Assembly: GCA_000955785.1 (NCBI GenBank)
Contig: JYOD01000023.1
Location: 54,649-118,648, forward strand
From: Burkholderiaceae bacterium 16
GTDB lineage: Bacteria; Pseudomonadota; Gammaproteobacteria; Burkholderiales; Burkholderiaceae
Direction: 5' to 3'
Length of the DNA: 64,000 nt
Positions within the stretch are counted from its first letter, which is position 1. Every line of letters begins with the position of its first letter. Shown in pieces: positions 9,472 through 18,230 of this stretch. The notes under the pieces are model-generated. The model saw nothing but the letters and a program-made list of their open reading frames with translations, ran no database searches and was not told the DNA's origin. Both the position numbers and the translations under genes were made by a program.

Positions 9472-10386
9472 CTAGGCAGGGAAAGGGTAATCGGCGTCGA
9501 ACGCCGCGAAGCGAGCCTGCAGGAACTCGATCAGGCGGCGCTGCCGGTAAGACGGAAACCGGCTTTGCAGGAACACCAGTTGCAGCGGCACGCTGTCCTG
9601 GTACCAGTCGGGAAACAGGAGCACCAGGCGGCCGGCACTGACATCGGCCGCCACATCGAACCAGCTTTTGAACGCGATGCCGTGGCCCGCCAGGGCCCAG
9701 TCGCGCACCACGGCGCCATCATCGCTGGTGCGCCGCCCGTTGGCTTCCACCTCCACCCTCGTCTGGCGCGAACGGAAGGGCCAGCGCATGCGCGCCTGGC
9801 CGCCCGGTGCCAGGCACAGCATCTGGTGCTGCGCCAGCGCGTCGGGCGAAGCCGGTGTACCGCAGCGCTTGAGATACGCAGGCGCGGCCACCGCAACGCG
9901 CCGCGTCAAGGCAAGCTGCCGGCGCACCAGCCCCGAATCCTCCAGCCAACCCACCCGCACGGCCAGGTCGACATTGCTGCGATAAAGATCGGCGAGCGTA
10001 TCGCCGATGGACAACTCAAGCGAAAGCTGCGGATGCGCCAGCAGGAAATCGTCCAGCCAGCCTCGCAGCAAGGTGCGCCCGAGGTCCGCCGGCGCCGACA
10101 ATCGCAGCGGCCCGGCGAGTTCCTCCCGCTGTTCCGCCAGCGCGCCCTCTCCCTCCTCCAACGCCGCCAGCGCCTTGCGTGCCGCCTCCAGGAACACGCG
10201 CCCCTCCTCGGTCAGGCGCATGCGGCGGGTGGTGCGGGCGAACAAGCGCGCGCTCAGGCGCTGCTCAAGCCGGATCAACGCCGCACTGGCCGTGGCTGCG
10301 GTACGGCCCAGCTCGCGGGCGGCGGCGGAGAGGTTTTCAAGTTCGGCGGTGCGGACGAAGAGTCGCAGGTCGTCTAGGGAGTACAT
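9472..10386 (-). CDS. LysR-family transcriptional regulator
   Basis: A 304-residue LysR protein. Residues 1-60 are the winged helix (LRLFVRTAELENLSAAARELGRT, then ASAALIRLEQRLSARLF). The effector-binding domain follows, with LRLSAPADLGRTLL, VDLAVRVGWLEDSGLV and GHGIAFKSWFDVAADV as typical segments. It lies upstream of the porin on the same strand. LysR proteins usually regulate a neighbouring gene and themselves; a short inverted repeat lies just upstream of its start. The ligand is unknown. Confidence 0.93.
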   Translation of the reverse strand: MYSLDDLRLFVRTAELENLSAAARELGRTAATASAALIRLEQRLSARLFARTTRRMRLTEEGRVFLEAARKALAALEEGEGALAEQREELAGPLRLSAPADLGRTLLRGWLDDFLLAHPQLSLELSIGDTLADLYRSNVDLAVRVGWLEDSGLVRRQLALTRRVAVAAPAYLKRCGTPASPDALAQHQMLCLAPGGQARMRWPFRSRQTRVEVEANGRRTSDDGAVVRDWALAGHGIAFKSWFDVAADVSAGRLVLLFPDWYQDSVPLQLVFLQSRFPSYRQRRLIEFLQARFAAFDADYPFPA

Positions 10387-10702
10387 TCAAAACTGGTTTG
10401 ATGAAATTGCCTGGGGAGGCGAAATTATCAAACGAGCAGCGCAGTGCCGCAAGACGGCCGTTTGCCGAAGGGCCATTTTCCGGGGCGGCTTGAACTGGCC
10501 GCGCAGGCGTCAACCCGGCGCTCCACCGTGCCACGTACGCAGGGCCGCGGCGACCGGTTCGCGCGGCAAGAACTCCTGCTCGAGCCGCCCTCGCTCCTGC
10601 CCGTACAAAATACTGATAGAAATCCCCTCAGCGACGCTCAGTCCCTCGGGGGTCTCGATACGATACTGGCCGGCACAGGCTCTGCCACCGCTAAAGCACC
10701 GT
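10387..10702. other. Spacer between LysR and GntR genes
   Basis: About 316 bases on the promoter side of the LysR gene. The first fifty bases hold the inverted repeat GTTTGAT ... ATCAAAC (10396-10402 and 10427-10433), with a direct repeat GAAATT just inside it. This could be an autoregulatory LysR site. The rest contains only a short minus-strand open frame that may or may not be a gene. Confidence 0.4.
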
Positions 10703-10710
10703 CTAGTCAT
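10510..10710 (-). CDS. Small hypothetical protein overlapping the GntR stop codon
   Basis: A 66-residue open frame whose ATG lies in the last codons of the GntR regulator (GGATGACTAG), an arrangement that would allow translational coupling. The product has no signal peptide, no membrane segment and no motif I recognise. Codon use is not clearly coding, and no separate ribosome site is visible. It may be chance; I list it because of the coupled start. Confidence 0.2.
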   Translation of the reverse strand: MTRRCFSGGRACAGQYRIETPEGLSVAEGISISILYGQERGRLEQEFLPREPVAAALRTWHGGAPG

Positions 10711-11437
10711 CCCGCCCGGCAGCCTCCTGAATAAATTCTGCCGTCTGCCAGTAGTGCCGCGTCAGCAATGACACTGCCCGCTCAACGTCCCCAGCCAGTA
10801 CCGCTTCAGCCACAGCCGCATGCTCCGCATGCACATCCCGCACGCCGTAGGCATTGCGGATCGAGCATTGCCTGTATCGATATGCCTGGTCGGCAAGCTC
10901 CTCGCTGAATTGCCGGAGCCAGCGGGAGCGGCAATTCGCGATCAGGCTGCGATGGAACTCGCGGTGCAGCCGCTCCCACTCCCGGTTGGGCACGTAGGTA
11001 TCGTCCTGTGCCGAGCGCGGGGTTCGCGAAAGCCGGTGCAAGGCCAGCACGATCTGCTCTTCCCATTGCGTCGACGGATGCGCCATCGCGTCTTTCAGCG
11101 CCATCTGGTCGATGTCGGCGCGGGTGCGCGTGAGCGCGTCGAGCTCGTCAAGGTCCACCGGAGCGGCCGTGAAGCCGCGCTGGTCGTGGCGCTCTACCAG
11201 CCCTTCCGCGGCCAGCCGGCTCAGCGCTTCGCGCACTGGCGTGTTGCCGGCGGCGTAACGCTCGCAGATGGTTTCGATACGCAGCTTGACACCCGGCTCG
11301 ATGCCACCCGTGAGGAGGTCATCCCGCAATCGTTCATAGACGGAGCTGGCAACCGTGACGGCCGGCGTCCTGGCATCGGTTGCTGCGGTGGCTGCGGTGG
11401 CTGCGGTCTCGGGAAGTGACGGTGACATGGTGCGCAT
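10703..11437 (-). CDS. GntR-family regulator, FCD subfamily
   Basis: A 244-residue regulator. After a low-complexity N-terminus comes the GntR winged helix (VYERLRDDLLTGGIEPG, then NTPVREALSRLAAEGLVE), followed by a helical FCD effector domain with the metal-ligand-type histidines in LHREFH and HAEHAAV. Alanine/threonine-rich residues near the start come from a tandem nine-base GCTGCGGTG repeat, which could vary in copy number. It is divergent from a fumarylacetoacetase-family gene. Two identical 14-base palindromes in the gap are the likely operators. An ATG three codons later is an alternative start. Confidence 0.92.
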   Translation of the reverse strand: MRTMSPSLPETAATAATAATDARTPAVTVASSVYERLRDDLLTGGIEPGVKLRIETICERYAAGNTPVREALSRLAAEGLVERHDQRGFTAAPVDLDELDALTRTRADIDQMALKDAMAHPSTQWEEQIVLALHRLSRTPRSAQDDTYVPNREWERLHREFHRSLIANCRSRWLRQFSEELADQAYRYRQCSIRNAYGVRDVHAEHAAVAEAVLAGDVERAVSLLTRHYWQTAEFIQEAAGRDD

Positions 11438-11504
11438 CGGGAGATTTTATCGATTTTCGTCACGCGTTGATACGGGCGGCCCTGACGTAAACCCTAATCT
11501 CAAA

Positions 11505-11546
11505 AAATATCGATATTTAATAGCATACGACTAAATATCGATATTT
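11505..11546. promoter_or_regulatory. Twin palindromic operators, AAATATCGATATTT
   Basis: Two exact copies of AAATATCGATATTT, at 11505-11518 and 11533-11546, have centres 28 bases apart. They sit between the divergent GntR regulator and the FAH-family hydrolase. A related ATTTTATCGATTTTC lies at about 11443-11457, just before the GntR start. Exact self-complementary repeats in an AT-rich pocket between divergent genes are what a dimeric regulator would bind. The link to this GntR protein is inferred. Confidence 0.7.
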
Positions 11547-11577
11547 TACGGTATTCGAAACCTGGATGGAGAGTGCG

Positions 11578-12423
11578 ATGCGGCTGGCAAGATATGAATT
11601 CGAGGGGAAGATCTGCCTCGGGGTGGTGGACGGTGCGGAGATCGTCGAGACCGTGGCGGGTGTCGCGGACTGGAGCGAGTGGTTCGAGCTGCCCGATGCG
11701 GCGCGAGGCCGCCTGTCCGAATCCCTGGCGGGAGCAAGGCGCCTGCCGCTTGCCGCTGTGCGGCTGCTGACCCCGCTGGCAAGGCCGGGCAAGATCATCT
11801 GCCTTGGCCTGAATTACTACGATCACGCCGCGGAAGGCGGGAATGCGAAACCGGAATACCCGGCCTTTTTCTTCCGCGGCGCCACGTCCCTGCTGGCGGC
11901 GGAAGCACCGATCCAGCGCCCGCGCTGCTCGGACAAACTCGACTATGAAGCGGAACTCGCGGTCGTCATCGGCAAGCGAGTGCGGCATGCCAGCCGCGCC
12001 GATGCGCTGAATTGCGTGGCCGGATTCGCCTGCTTCAACGATGCGTCGCTGCGCGACTACCAGCGCAGGACGGCGCAGTGGACGATCGGCAAGAATTTCG
12101 ATGCCACGGGGGCGTTCGGGCCGTGGATCGTGACACCGGATGCATTGCCCGGGGGCGCCGCCGGCCTGCGCATCCAGTCCCGCCTGAACGGGCAGGTCAT
12201 GCAAGATTCCAACACCAGGCACATGATCTGGGACGTGGCGGAAACCATTGCCCTGCTGACGGAATGCCTGACCCTTGAGCCGGGCGACGTGATCGCCATG
12301 GGCACGCCCGCCGGCGTGGGCTATCCGCGCACGCCGCCGGTGTTCATGAAGCCCGGCGACAAGATCGAGATTGAGATCGATGGCATTGGCGTGCTTTCCA
12401 ACCCTGTGGTGGACGAGCCCTGA
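11578..12423 (+). CDS. Fumarylacetoacetate hydrolase (FAH) family protein
   Basis: A protein of about 281 residues. The FAH fold is shown by KIICLGLNYYDHAAEGG near residues 78-94, the metal ligands in LDYEAELAVVIG (two acidic residues), the FNDASLRDYQRR segment and the GDVIAMGTPAGVGYPRTPP loop near the C-terminus. Family members cleave or hydrate 2,4-dioxo or 2-oxo acids with Mg2+ in aromatic or sugar-acid breakdown. The exact substrate is open. I chose the ATG preceded by GGAGAG; an ATG four codons upstream is possible. Divergent GntR and twin palindromes upstream suggest substrate-induced expression. Confidence 0.9.
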   Translation: MRLARYEFEGKICLGVVDGAEIVETVAGVADWSEWFELPDAARGRLSESLAGARRLPLAAVRLLTPLARPGKIICLGLNYYDHAAEGGNAKPEYPAFFFRGATSLLAAEAPIQRPRCSDKLDYEAELAVVIGKRVRHASRADALNCVAGFACFNDASLRDYQRRTAQWTIGKNFDATGAFGPWIVTPDALPGGAAGLRIQSRLNGQVMQDSNTRHMIWDVAETIALLTECLTLEPGDVIAMGTPAGVGYPRTPPVFMKPGDKIEIEIDGIGVLSNPVVDEP

Positions 12424-12556
12424 CGCGCGCGCCGGCGACTCGCGTGCGGCGGCCTGCAGCGGGCCCCGCGCTGAAGGCCGCCCCCGCCATCGCCGGGCAG
12501 GGCTATCCGAACGTCGTGGCCTGGGCCCAGGGATCAAGGCCTGGTGCCATTCATTA

Positions 12557-13327
12557 TTACAGGCGCCCCGCCAGTTCCGCCGCCGCTTCCTCGTCGGTGC
12601 GCTCGAAGCGCAGCGGCGTGACGGAGATGCCGCCCCGGCCGATCACGACGGCCTCGCTGTCGTCGGCATCCGAGCGCGGGCCGCGGGAGAACTGCAGCCA
12701 GTGATACGGGATCCCGCGCGGGTCGACATGCGCCCTGACGGCGAGATCCTTGACCAGGCCAACGCCCTGGCGCGTCACCGTCAGCGGGCCGGCCGACTCT
12801 GGTGCCACATCGGGGAAGTTGACGTTCAGGCAGGCCTGCTGGTTCCAGCCTGTCTCAAGCAGGCGGCGGATCACCCCAGGGGCCAGTTCGCCCGCCGTTT
12901 CCCAGCGCACCGCGTTGCGATCGGTAAAGGCCTGGCTCAGCGCGATCGCCGGGATGCCCAGCAATACGCCGGTCATGGCGGCGCCTACGGTGCCTGAGAA
13001 CACGGTTTCGAGCCCAAGGTTGGCGCCGCGGTTGATGCCCGACAGGACCAGGCTCGGCGGGGCATCGGCCATCAGGTGCCGCGCGGCCATGACGACACAG
13101 TCGCCCGGCGTGCCGGACACGCCAAAGCGGCGTTCGCCCTGCTGGCTGATGCGCAACGGCGAGTGCAGGCTCAGCGAGTGCGAGGTCCCGCTCTGGTCGT
13201 GCTCGGGCGCGACCACCCAGACCTCGCGCGCCAGCTTGGTCGCCACGGCCTCGAGCACGGCCAGGCCGGGGGCGTCGATGCCGTCATCGTTCGTAAGGAG
13301 TACGCGTTCCAGCAAGAGTTCGGACAT
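12557..13327 (-). CDS. surE: 5'-nucleotidase SurE
   Basis: A 256-residue protein, the usual SurE length. It has the LTNDDGIDAPG metal-binding start, the SGTSHSLSLHSPLR segment and SGINRGANLG with the conserved Asn. It dephosphorylates nucleoside 5'- and 3'-monophosphates in a metal-dependent way and is linked to stationary-phase survival. The open frame runs about 88 residues further upstream, but the family start is MSELLLERVLLTNDDG. It is divergent from an EamA-type transporter and convergent with the FAH-family gene. The usual pcm/rpoS neighbours are not seen here. Confidence 0.95.
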   Translation of the reverse strand: MSELLLERVLLTNDDGIDAPGLAVLEAVATKLAREVWVVAPEHDQSGTSHSLSLHSPLRISQQGERRFGVSGTPGDCVVMAARHLMADAPPSLVLSGINRGANLGLETVFSGTVGAAMTGVLLGIPAIALSQAFTDRNAVRWETAGELAPGVIRRLLETGWNQQACLNVNFPDVAPESAGPLTVTRQGVGLVKDLAVRAHVDPRGIPYHWLQFSRGPRSDADDSEAVVIGRGGISVTPLRFERTDEEAAAELAGRL

Positions 13328-13589
13328 GGATAAAGGGGGCTGTAGATTGACGAATCCTGGGCTGCCTTGCGCGGGAAACAGCGCCAGGCGCAGCGCAAGG
13401 CGTTGCAACGGCCATGATGCGGCCGGCCGGGGCAAAGACCAACTATAAACCGAAGCCGAGGCCGGTCGGCCGCACGGCGGGCGCGCGTTGCCGGATTCGC
13501 CAAGACAGCACGCTATCCGGCTACTAACCTGCAGCCCATTGTTGTCCGCCCTGCCCGCGCCGCGCGCGCGCCCAATACCCCAATACGCC

Positions 13590-14534
13590 ATGCCGTCAAC
13601 CCGTCACACCGTTCCCCCCAGCGCCATATGGCTGTCCAGCCTCGCCTTCGTGCTGATCTGGTCGACCGGCTTCATCGTGGGCCGCGCGATCGTGCCGGTG
13701 GCCCAGCCCAGCCTCTTCCTGCTGGCCCGCTTCTCGCTGGCGGCCCTGCTGTTCGCCGGCGTAGCCCTGGCCGGCGGCGCGCGCTGGCCGGCACTGCGCG
13801 AGGTGCCGAAGCACTTGCTGGCCGGCGGCCTGTTGCACGGCAGCTACCTGGGTGGCGGCTACTGGGCCATTGCGCATGGCCTGGCGCCATCGGCCATGGC
13901 CTTGCTCGGCGCCTTGCAGCCACTGCTGACGGCGCTGCTGGCGATCCCGCTGCTGGGAGAATTCCCGTCCCGGCGGGGATGGGGCGGACTTGCGCTGGGC
14001 TCGCTGGGCGTAGTATTGGTGGTGGCCCCGGCCACCCTGGCCAGCGCGCCCAGCCCGGTTTCGCCGTGGGTGGTGCTGGTGGCGGTGCTTTCCATCCTCT
14101 CCATCACCATGGGCACGATCCTGCAAAAAACCTCGATTGCCGCCGCCGACCTGCGTGCCAGCTCGGCGTGGCAGAACGTGGGCGGCGCACTGGTGGCCGG
14201 CGCGCTGGCCTGGATGCTGGGCGAGACGCACTGGCAGCCGGGCCTGGCGCTGTGGTCTGCGCTGGCGTGGGCCACCCTGGTGCTGTCGGGCCTGGGCACC
14301 TACCTGTTGCTGCGCATCGTCAGGCGCGGCCAGGCCGCCAAGGCGGCCTCGCTGATGTTCCTCGCTCCGCCGCTGGCCGCATTGCAGGCCTGGGGGCTGT
14401 TTGGCGACCGGCTCGGGCCCCTGCAATTGCTGGGCCTGATCGTTGCCGGACTTGGGGTCTGGCTGTGCCAGACCGTCCAGGGCGGCAAGCGCGGCGACGC
14501 CATTGGGAAAACCGGCCATGCCGCCGCCCGATAA
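13590..14534 (+). CDS. DMT superfamily transporter, EamA domain
   Basis: A 314-residue membrane protein with about ten hydrophobic segments in two EamA repeats. The first begins SLAFVLIWSTGFIVGRAIV, a typical EamA opening; LSGLGTYLLLRIVRRGQAAKAASLMFLAPPLAALQAW is the characteristic end of the second repeat. The family exports amino acids and other metabolites. The ATG was chosen because earlier codons encode a non-membrane, arginine- and proline-rich stretch unlike the family. Its end overlaps the next gene by 17 bases, so the AraC regulator downstream is probably in the same operon. Confidence 0.92.
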   Translation: MPSTRHTVPPSAIWLSSLAFVLIWSTGFIVGRAIVPVAQPSLFLLARFSLAALLFAGVALAGGARWPALREVPKHLLAGGLLHGSYLGGGYWAIAHGLAPSAMALLGALQPLLTALLAIPLLGEFPSRRGWGGLALGSLGVVLVVAPATLASAPSPVSPWVVLVAVLSILSITMGTILQKTSIAAADLRASSAWQNVGGALVAGALAWMLGETHWQPGLALWSALAWATLVLSGLGTYLLLRIVRRGQAAKAASLMFLAPPLAALQAWGLFGDRLGPLQLLGLIVAGLGVWLCQTVQGGKRGDAIGKTGHAAAR

Positions 14535-15348
14535 GCGCGCCTTGCCGGCAATACCGGCGAGCCTGCCGGCTCCGCTGGTGGAGACCCGCGTCTACCAGCC
14601 GGAGCCGGAGCGGCATCGCCATGACTATTACCAGGTACTGTTCGGCCTGGACGGTGCCTGCGAGCTGGAAATCGGCGGACACCTGCATCGGCTCGATCCC
14701 CGTAGCGGGCTGATCGTACCTGCCGGCGAGTGCCACGATTTCCTCGGGCTGGGGGACAACCGGCAACTGGTGCTGGACGTTCCGCCCGGCTCGCTCGCGT
14801 TGCCGGCGGCGCTGACGGAGCGTGTGAGGGCGTTTGCCGTCACCGACGCCTGGAGCGCCGGCGTGCGGCGCGTGGCCATGCTGCAGCAAGGCACGAGCCA
14901 GGCCGGCTCGCGCCGGCATCACTGGCAGCTGGCGGCCACGCTTGCCTCCGACCTCGCGCAAGCGCTCGGCGTGGATGGCCGTGCCCGGCCGGCGCGTTTC
15001 CCCCTGGCGGAAATCGACACCTACCTGCGCCAGCATCTGGAGGCACCTGTGCGCGCCAGCCAGCTTGCGGCACATTTCGGCTGGAGCGTAAGGCGCTTCC
15101 ACACCCTGTTCTGCGACGCCTTCGGCGATACGCCGCATCGTTACCAGACACGCATGCGGCTGGACCAGGCCACGCGCCTGCTGGCCGACCGGAGCCAGGC
15201 GCTGGCGGATATTTCGCTGACGCTCGGCTTTCCCGACCAGACCACCTTTACCCGCAGCTTCACCCGGCGCTTTGGCATGCCGCCGGGCGCATGGCGCGCC
15301 GGCCTCGGGCCCGAGCGTATCGCCGCCCGCGCATCGCGCCACCGCTAG
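14518..15348 (+). CDS. AraC-family regulator with N-terminal cupin
   Basis: A 276-residue regulator. The N-terminal cupin has RHRHDYYQVLFGLDGACELEIG and a later GLIVPAGECHDFLGLGDN. The C-terminal AraC domain carries two helix-turn-helix motifs (VRASQLAAHFGWSVRRFHTLF and LADISLTLGFPDQTTFTRSFTRRFG). It starts inside the 3' end of the EamA transporter gene, so the two are translationally linked, and the transporter is its most likely target. Confidence 0.9.
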   Translation: MPPPDKRALPAIPASLPAPLVETRVYQPEPERHRHDYYQVLFGLDGACELEIGGHLHRLDPRSGLIVPAGECHDFLGLGDNRQLVLDVPPGSLALPAALTERVRAFAVTDAWSAGVRRVAMLQQGTSQAGSRRHHWQLAATLASDLAQALGVDGRARPARFPLAEIDTYLRQHLEAPVRASQLAAHFGWSVRRFHTLFCDAFGDTPHRYQTRMRLDQATRLLADRSQALADISLTLGFPDQTTFTRSFTRRFGMPPGAWRAGLGPERIAARASRHR

Positions 15349-15732
15349 CCGCTCCGCCGCCGCGCGAACCCACACGGTATGTCCCGGCCGCGCCGCACAT
15401 CCATCCCGCCGGAGCCATTGCAGCATTTTTTCCTGCCATTCATAGAAATTTCAAAAACAAATGCTGGTCGATTGTCTTTAATCTGCTCGCCACTTCCGTC
15501 CAATAGCACCGCATCGGACTGCTTGCTTTCCAGCCAACCTTTGTCTTACAAGGCAAACAATTGCGCCAGAAGGCCAGTTTTCAGTAGGACATGCCCACCA
15601 GGCATCCCCTATGAAGATGAGGCGCCGGCCTTGTCCGCATCATCTGCGCGACTTGTCCACGGAAGCCAGGAGGAGCACCCGGACCGCTCCCAAAAGGGGC
15701 GATTCCGGACAATTACCGATCGGAGACAAAAG
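15349..15732. other. Spacer upstream of the amino-acid permease
   Basis: No supported gene. The middle part (about 15420-15580) is notably AT-richer than its surroundings, with runs such as ATTTTTTCC and AAATTTCAAAAAC, and probably contains the permease promoter and a long untranslated leader. I saw no clear stem-loop or riboswitch. Confidence 0.4.
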
Positions 15733-17112
15733 ATGAGTGAAAACGGAGAAGCGCTGCACCGCGGCCTTGGCGAACGCCAGATCCGGCTGATGGCGCTGGG
15801 CTCGGCCATTGGCGTGGGCCTGTTCCTGGGCTCGGCGAGCGCCATCAAGATGGCCGGGCCGGCCATCATGCTGGCCTATATCATCGGCGGCGCCATGATC
15901 TTCCTGATCATGCGCGCGCTCGGCGAAATGGCCGTGCACAACCCAGTGGCAGGGTCCTTCTGCCGCTACGCGCAGGACTATATGGGGCCGCTGGCCGGCT
16001 ACCTGACGGGCTGGAACTACTGGTTCCTGTGGCTGGTGACCTGCATCGCCGAAATCACCGCTGTCGCCATCTACATGGGCATCTGGTTCCCCGACGTGCC
16101 CCGCTGGATCTGGGCGCTGGCGGCGCTGGCCGCAATGGGCTCGGTCAATCTGCTGGCGGTCAAGGCCTACGGCGAATTCGAGTTCTGGTTTGCCATGATC
16201 AAGATCGTCACCATCGTGCTGATGCTGATCGGCGGCACCGGCATGATCGTGGCTGGCTTCGGCAATGGCGGCGTGGCGATCGGCATTTCCAACCTGTGGA
16301 CCCACGGTGGCTTCATGCCGAACGGCGCTTCCGGCGTGCTGATGTCGCTGCAGATGGTGATGTTCGCCTACCTCGGCGTGGAGATGATCGGCCTGACCGC
16401 CGGTGAGGCGAAAAACCCGCGGAAATCGATCCCTGGCGCCATCAACTCGGTGTTCTGGCGCATCCTGATCTTCTACGTGGGCGCGCTGTTCGTGATCCTC
16501 GCCATCTACCCCTGGAATGAAATCGGGACCCAGGGCAGCCCCTTCGTGATGACGTTCGAACGCCTCGGCATCAAGACCGCCGCCGGCATCATCAACTTCG
16601 TGGTACTGACCGCCGCGCTGTCCTCCTGCAACGGCGGCATCTTCAGCACGGGCCGCATGCTCTACAACCTGGCACAGCAAGGCCAGGCGCCGCGCACCTT
16701 TGCCGTGACGGACCGCAACGGCGTGCCGCGCCGCGCCCTGCTCGTTTCGATTGCCGCATTGCTGTGCGGCGTGCTGCTGAACTACCTGGTCCCTGAGAAG
16801 GTGTTCGTCTGGGTCACCTCGATCTCCACCTTCGGCGCCATCTGGACCTGGGCCGTGATCCTGGTCACGCAGATGAACTTCCGCCGCGGCCTGTCCACGG
16901 CGGAACGCAGCAAGCTCGCCTTCTGCATGCCGTTCTGGCCCTATGGCTCCTGGGTGGCGCTGGCCTTCCTGGGGCTGGTGGTCGCGCTGATGGCGTACTT
17001 CCCGGATACGCGCATCGCGCTGTATGTGGGCCCGGCCTGGCTGATCCTGCTGACCGTGCTGTATTACCGGCTGGGCATGCAGTCCCGTTCGCCGGTGCAG
17101 TACCAGGGCTAG
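15733..17112 (+). CDS. Amino-acid permease (APC superfamily, AAT family)
   Basis: A 459-residue permease with about twelve membrane segments. The N-terminus reads GLGERQIRLMALGSAIGVGLFLGSA, the family's first-helix motif. The consensus FAYLGVEMIGLTAGEAKNP in the middle is the AAT-type signature. These proteins import amino acids by proton symport. The pattern is closest to ProY-like or D-alanine/glycine-type permeases, but specificity cannot be settled. The ATG with GGAG upstream was chosen; earlier codons in frame encode no membrane segment. Confidence 0.93.
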   Translation: MSENGEALHRGLGERQIRLMALGSAIGVGLFLGSASAIKMAGPAIMLAYIIGGAMIFLIMRALGEMAVHNPVAGSFCRYAQDYMGPLAGYLTGWNYWFLWLVTCIAEITAVAIYMGIWFPDVPRWIWALAALAAMGSVNLLAVKAYGEFEFWFAMIKIVTIVLMLIGGTGMIVAGFGNGGVAIGISNLWTHGGFMPNGASGVLMSLQMVMFAYLGVEMIGLTAGEAKNPRKSIPGAINSVFWRILIFYVGALFVILAIYPWNEIGTQGSPFVMTFERLGIKTAAGIINFVVLTAALSSCNGGIFSTGRMLYNLAQQGQAPRTFAVTDRNGVPRRALLVSIAALLCGVLLNYLVPEKVFVWVTSISTFGAIWTWAVILVTQMNFRRGLSTAERSKLAFCMPFWPYGSWVALAFLGLVVALMAYFPDTRIALYVGPAWLILLTVLYYRLGMQSRSPVQYQG

Positions 17113-17219
17113 GGCCTGCCCTGTCCCCGCCCGCCGCGCCGTGATGCTTGTCCGGCACGCGCGGGCGCGTCGGCCACGCTAGAATGACCCCCAAACCATT
17201 CACAGCCAGGGGGAGCAGG

Positions 17220-18188
17220 ATGTCAGACGCACTTGCGGCGCCCAGCAGATCCGAAAAGCCGAGCGCCGAAGCGCGCGCAACCGCCGTCGCAGCGACCATC
17301 GCGAAGGCCGCGATCGACCAGGCCGACCATGCCATGCGCAACTGGACCGATCCCGAATCCGGGCCGGTCCGCATTGGCTCGCCCCAGCACTTGCGCATGT
17401 TCTGCAACATGCTGCTGCAAACCCACAACCCCTATAAACCGGCCGTCATCGACTGGCCGAGCCTCGCCCCCGACGCCTTGCACCGGGTGACGTCCCTGCC
17501 GATCTGGGATATCGCGGTGCAGACCGAAGGACGTGCGTCCGTCCGTGTGCAGTCGTTCGCCAATACCGTGGCCGAGCCGCTGCTGCGCAGCGCGCTTGAG
17601 ATGGACGGCGCCGAGGAGGCGCGGCACAAGGTGGTGCTGTCGAAGCTGGTCGAGGCGTATGGCATCGCGCTGGCGCCTGAACCCGAGTACCCGCCCCCCG
17701 CCGACGCCGAATGGGGCTGGCTGGTGACAGGCTACAGCGAGTGTATCGACAGCTTTGCCGCGTTCGGGCTGTTCGCCGCGGCCAGGCGCTCGGGCTTCTT
17801 TCCCGCCGAACTGGTCGAAACCTTCGAACCCGTCATCCAGGAGGAAGGCCGGCACATCCTGTTTTTCGTCAACTGGGCCGCCTGGTACCGCCGCAACCTG
17901 CCCTGGTGGCGGCGCCCGCTGTACGCGCTCAAGGTGATGCGGGTGTGGGCCTTCCTGATCTGGGAGCGCGTTGGCATTGCGCGCGGCATCGATGCCGATG
18001 GCGTGGCCAAGGATGCCAATTTCCCGATGAACAGTACGGCAGCGATAGCCGAAACCTTGTCCGCGCGCGAGATGATCGATCTTTGCCTGGCCGAGAACGA
18101 ACGCCGCATGGCGGGTTACGATCCGCGCCTGTTGCGGCCGGAAATCGTTCCCAAGCTGGCCCGGCTTGCCCGCCGCTTTCTGCGCTGA
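17220..18188 (+). CDS. Ferritin-like di-iron protein beside hpnB
   Basis: A 322-residue protein with two carboxylate/histidine motifs spaced as in ferritin-like four-helix bundles: MDGAEEARHKVV at about 140-151 and IQEEGRHILFFVNW at about 205-218. It has no signal peptide. A GGGGGAGCAGG ribosome site fixes the start. Its role is unknown; the motifs suggest a di-iron site that could be an oxidase or hydroxylase. It lies 42 bases upstream of hpnB on the same strand, so a role tied to hopanoid or lipid modification is plausible but only inferred. Confidence 0.7.
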   Translation: MSDALAAPSRSEKPSAEARATAVAATIAKAAIDQADHAMRNWTDPESGPVRIGSPQHLRMFCNMLLQTHNPYKPAVIDWPSLAPDALHRVTSLPIWDIAVQTEGRASVRVQSFANTVAEPLLRSALEMDGAEEARHKVVLSKLVEAYGIALAPEPEYPPPADAEWGWLVTGYSECIDSFAAFGLFAAARRSGFFPAELVETFEPVIQEEGRHILFFVNWAAWYRRNLPWWRRPLYALKVMRVWAFLIWERVGIARGIDADGVAKDANFPMNSTAAIAETLSAREMIDLCLAENERRMAGYDPRLLRPEIVPKLARLARRFLR

Positions 18189-18230
18189 GCGCACCTTGAC
18201 CCACGTGAAGCTGTTCTGGAGCCTTTTGAG

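Noticed and set aside
12424..12556. Terminator between the FAH-family gene and surE
   Set aside because: The region is GC-rich with short inverted patches, but no stem of useful length with a uridine run was found.
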